From the NCBI RefSeq assembly GCF_001483755.1, contig NZ_LQBK01000038.1, forward strand, positions 1 through 64,000: a stretch of DNA of 64,000 nucleotides, given 5' to 3'. A program made the translations under genes and the position numbers. A model generated the notes under the pieces. The model saw only the letters and a list, made by a program, of their open reading frames with translations. It did not search any database and was not told where the DNA came from. Positions 62,076-64,000 of the stretch are shown here, piece by piece (position 1 is the stretch's first letter; each line of letters opens with the position of its first letter). The stretch comes from Kocuria rosea subsp. polaris. GTDB taxonomy: Bacteria; Actinomycetota; Actinomycetes; Actinomycetales; Micrococcaceae.

Positions 62076-62336
62076 ATGCTGCCCCTGATGCCCGCAGAAG
62101 CACTCGACAGCCCGCCCCCGTTCGGTCTCGTCCTGGGGATCCTCGGCCTGGCTGTCGCCGCGGTGTGCGTGGCGGCTCTCCTGCGTCTCTACCGCCCGAA
62201 GCATCTCGACCAGCGCACCGGCACCGATGGCGGAACGGCCGCTGGGGGCTCCACCGCTGGATTCTGGGGCTACGGCGGCGGGGATTCCGGAAGAGGATTC
62301 GACGGCGGCGGGGGTGTGGGCGGTGGCGAGTGCTGA
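62076..62336 (+). CDS. Small membrane protein with glycine-rich tail
   Basis: 86 residues: short N-terminus, one membrane helix (FGLVLGILGLAVAAVCVAALLRLY), basic RPKHLDQR, then a Gly/Ser-rich tail ending GGGVGGGEC. GAAGGAG five bases before the ATG is a strong ribosome binding site. It follows the 46-residue gene by 26 bases. Tail composition resembles Gly-rich C-termini of TPM-like proteins; no homology claimed. Confidence 0.65.
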   Translation: MLPLMPAEALDSPPPFGLVLGILGLAVAAVCVAALLRLYRPKHLDQRTGTDGGTAAGGSTAGFWGYGGGDSGRGFDGGGGVGGGEC

Positions 62337-62577
62337 CGCCGACCCTCCGAGAGGCTGCGCCTGACGGTCACCCTCACCGCTGTCGAGTGGCCGGCCGTGG
62401 TTGCCTCTCCTTCGGGCCTCCGACGATGACGATCATCCAGCTCGTCGTCGAGACTCCGATCCTGCGGCGGGAACCCGTCACCGGCAGGCGGTGAATCGCC
62501 GCAACCGTGCTGCCGGTGCTGCGGGGTCACCGGGTGACCGAGGCCCGCGTCCGTGCCGCCCGGTGGACCTTGACGGC

Positions 62578-62838
62578 GTGCTCACCGCCGCAGCGCCCAT
62601 CGTGCTCCCCAAGACCGCTGATGGGGTGCAGGGGTTCATCATGATCGCCGGGCTCGGGATCGGTGCGGCTCTCTGGGAGTTCACCGGAACGCTGCCCCGG
62701 ATCGCCGCCGGCGTCGGCCTCGGTTCCGGCCTCGGACTCCTCCCGGGCAGGCGCCGGGCGCGCATCCGGGGTCCGGCACCGCCCCCGGGAACTCCATGGC
62801 AAAGCCACTGCGCCGCCGACTCGCACCGCGGGTGCTGA
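62578..62838 (+). CDS. Doubtful small membrane protein
   Basis: From GTG 62578 a frame encodes VLTAAAPIVLPKTADGVQGF..., a hydrophobic IMIAGLGIGAALWEF and a glycine-rich GVGLGSGLGLL, then a basic tail. No clear ribosome binding site, and its end overlaps the next gene's start by 43 bases. Confidence 0.3.
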   Translation: MLTAAAPIVLPKTADGVQGFIMIAGLGIGAALWEFTGTLPRIAAGVGLGSGLGLLPGRRRARIRGPAPPPGTPWQSHCAADSHRGC

Positions 62839-63171
62839 CCGAGGGGGAGCGCGAGTCCAGCCTGTCCGCCGCCGACTGGTTCAACGGCACCCGGATGGCC
62901 GAAGGCAGGACCGACCGCGCCGGGGCACTGAAGCACATGCGAGAGACCATCGGCGGCTTCCCGCCCGAGCGATACGAGACGCAGCTGGACGCCGCCCTGG
63001 CCTGCTGCGACGCCCTGATCGACGAAGGCATCCGCAGACGAAGGCATCCGCAGGGGCCCCGGGTCCTGGACCCACGAGCTGAACATGGCCCGGCTGCGGG
63101 CTGCTCATCCCGGTTCCCGTGGCCGGGCGTCGAGGGAAGCCCTGGACCGGAGCCACCTCGTCCACCGCTGA
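62796..63171 (+). pseudogene. Uncharacterised gene frameshifted by a 16-bp tandem duplication
   Basis: The frame from ATG 62796 is protein-like through ETQLDAALACCDALIDEGIR. There a 16-bp unit is repeated exactly (63022-63037 and 63038-63053). Because 16 is not a multiple of three, the frame shifts and continues as low-quality sequence to 63278. Removing one copy gives ...GIRRGPGSWTHELNMARLRAAH..., closing at TGA 63169-63171 as a 119-residue protein. That continuation looks like genuine coding sequence. Function unknown. Confidence 0.75.
63022..63053. repeat. Exact 16-bp tandem duplication
   Basis: Two adjacent identical 16-bp units beginning ACGAAGGC; causes the frameshift in the gene at 62796-63171. 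Confidence 0.95.
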
Positions 63172-63274
63172 TGCGCTCGGCCCCTGCGGCGTCCCTGGAG
63201 ACATTCTGCGGACGCGCGGACGGATCTACGATCTGTGCCACGGACATCGTCCCGGAGCTGAAGGAGGATTCACC

Positions 63275-63664
63275 ATGACCGCCTACGACGCCCTGCTGGC
63301 CTTCCTGCGCGAGCACCTGGAGCGCGACTGCGGCGGTGACGTCCACGTGCTGCGCAGCAGCGTGGCCACCGCGATCGAGGAGCTGGAGCAGGGCACCGAC
63401 ACCCTCTACGCCCTGGTCGTGGCCTGGGGCCAGGACGCCGGGCCAGGATACGAGGGCCCGACCCGCTGGAAGGTCGTGGAGAGCGAGACCGGTGACGGAC
63501 CGGTCTTCGCCTCGGGCTCCGTCACGGGCTTCACCGGGGCCGACGAAGGCCGGGCCAGAATCGTCCGGGCCGTTCGGGAGCACGGATTCGAACCGGTCGG
63601 CGCGTTCTTGTACGGGATCGTGCCCGGAAGCAGCGTGGCGATGGTCCGCCGGCGTCCGCGCTGA
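63275..63664 (+). CDS. Uncharacterised protein
   Basis: A 129-residue soluble protein: an N-terminal helical part (AYDALLAFLREHLERDCGGDVHVLRSSVATAIEELEQG), then a beta-rich part (LYALVVAWGQ, RWKVVESETGDGPVFASGSVTGF) and AFLYGIVPGSSVAMVRRR. AAGGAGGA six bases before the ATG. No family recognised. It begins 103 bases after the end of the frameshifted gene. Confidence 0.7.
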   Translation: MTAYDALLAFLREHLERDCGGDVHVLRSSVATAIEELEQGTDTLYALVVAWGQDAGPGYEGPTRWKVVESETGDGPVFASGSVTGFTGADEGRARIVRAVREHGFEPVGAFLYGIVPGSSVAMVRRRPR

Positions 63665-63706
63665 CACCGGCCCGGGCCGCGACAGGATTCCAGGAGAGGC
63701 ACGGGC

Positions 63707-64000
63707 ATGGTCGCTGTGACGAAGTGGGTGACGGCCGGGGCCTCGGCCGCGGTACTGGGCGGCGGGTTGATGCTGGGCGGCCCGGCGGCGGTCGCCGCCA
63801 CGGACGACCCGGCCTGCGTGCAGACGTCAGGGCACTTCACCGAGGTGCTGGGCGCCTACGGCATCACCGTGGCATCGGTGGTGGAGCTGGCGGAGACCTC
63901 CGCGGCCGCCGCGGACGCCCACACCCGGTCGGAGGCGCTGCGCGAGGCGGCGGCCGGGGAGCTGTGGGCTCAGCTGGGGATCGTGGACCGGGCCGATGAC
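63707..64000 (+). CDS. Secreted protein, N-terminal part (runs off the window)
   Basis: 98 codons are visible. Residues 1-31 form a signal peptide (MVAVTKWVTAGASAAVLGGGLML... cleaved near AVAA). The mature part begins TDDPACVQTSGHFTEVLGAYGITVASVVELAETSAAAADAHTRS and is helical. AGGAGAGG lies seven bases before the ATG. Function cannot be judged from the fragment. Confidence 0.7.
   Translation, partial: MVAVTKWVTAGASAAVLGGGLMLGGPAAVAATDDPACVQTSGHFTEVLGAYGITVASVVELAETSAAAADAHTRSEALREAAAGELWAQLGIVDRADD

Noticed and set aside
62426-62494. 22-codon frame MTIIQLVVETPILRRE...
   Set aside because: No ribosome binding site and no supporting context.
1-64000. CRISPR array, tRNA or rRNA genes
   Set aside because: No regularly spaced repeats and no tRNA cloverleaf or rRNA sequence noticed by eye; a scan with tRNAscan-SE or Infernal would be needed to exclude a missed tRNA.

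Overview
The window is high-GC DNA from an actinobacterium, most likely a Kocuria-like member of the Micrococcaceae. The inference rests on a respiratory cluster with CtaF and a diheme QcrC, a complete Pup ligase/Dop/ARC locus, a fused PafBC regulator, RbpA, the mycothiol ligase MshC, strong GC bias and frequent GTG starts. The species call is inference; no database was searched.

Layout. 1-480: end of a probable ctaD, then ctaF. 764-4122: a small membrane-protein gene with a 17-bp G tract, and a second membrane-protein gene split by a complete 2,380-bp IS21-family element whose istB carries a nonsense codon. 4434-8752 (minus strand): ctaE-qcrC-qcrA-qcrB. 9003-16784: trpD, a stand-alone AsnC-type ligand domain, a DUF3054 protein, an exported alanine-racemase-like lipoprotein, NfeD-like and SPFH proteins, rbpA and a polyprenol-phosphate mannosyltransferase. 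16981-33259 (minus strand): the pupylation and protein-export block, in transcription order trmI, arc/mpa, dop, pup, pafA, two FKBP isomerases, pafBC, a membrane protein, tatA, tatC, a HelY-type helicase and an amidohydrolase. No 20S proteasome genes lie between pup and pafA. 33380-42408: M50 protease, HAD hydrolase, PAC2 protein, mshC, uppP, a D/E-rich protein, DUF5703, acyl-CoA dehydrogenase, M20 peptidase and a lipoprotein.

42828-57250 is a more variable housekeeping/stress region: a secreted CAP-LGFP protein, oxidoreductases, an MBL-fold hydrolase, a DJ-1/PfpI protein, SDR, a dNMP-kinase-like protein, thymidine kinase, DUF72, DinB, and a terC-UspA-like-wHTH group. 57613-64000 is accessory: many short, unfamiliar membrane or secreted proteins, one recently frameshifted gene and candidate structured repeats.

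The most interesting items are: a 34-residue peptide gene with its own Shine-Dalgarno sequence and perfect terminator (49868-49972); an unrecognised paralogous protein family (50231-50728 and 57613-58386); a two-copy intergenic element whose hairpin shows compensatory changes; a pupylation locus without proteasome genes whose ATPase lacks the usual docking tail; an exported PLP-racemase-like lipoprotein; a homopolymer tract just inside a reading frame; and a recurring TAnnnT, 6-7 nt, start-codon arrangement that suggests leaderless transcripts.
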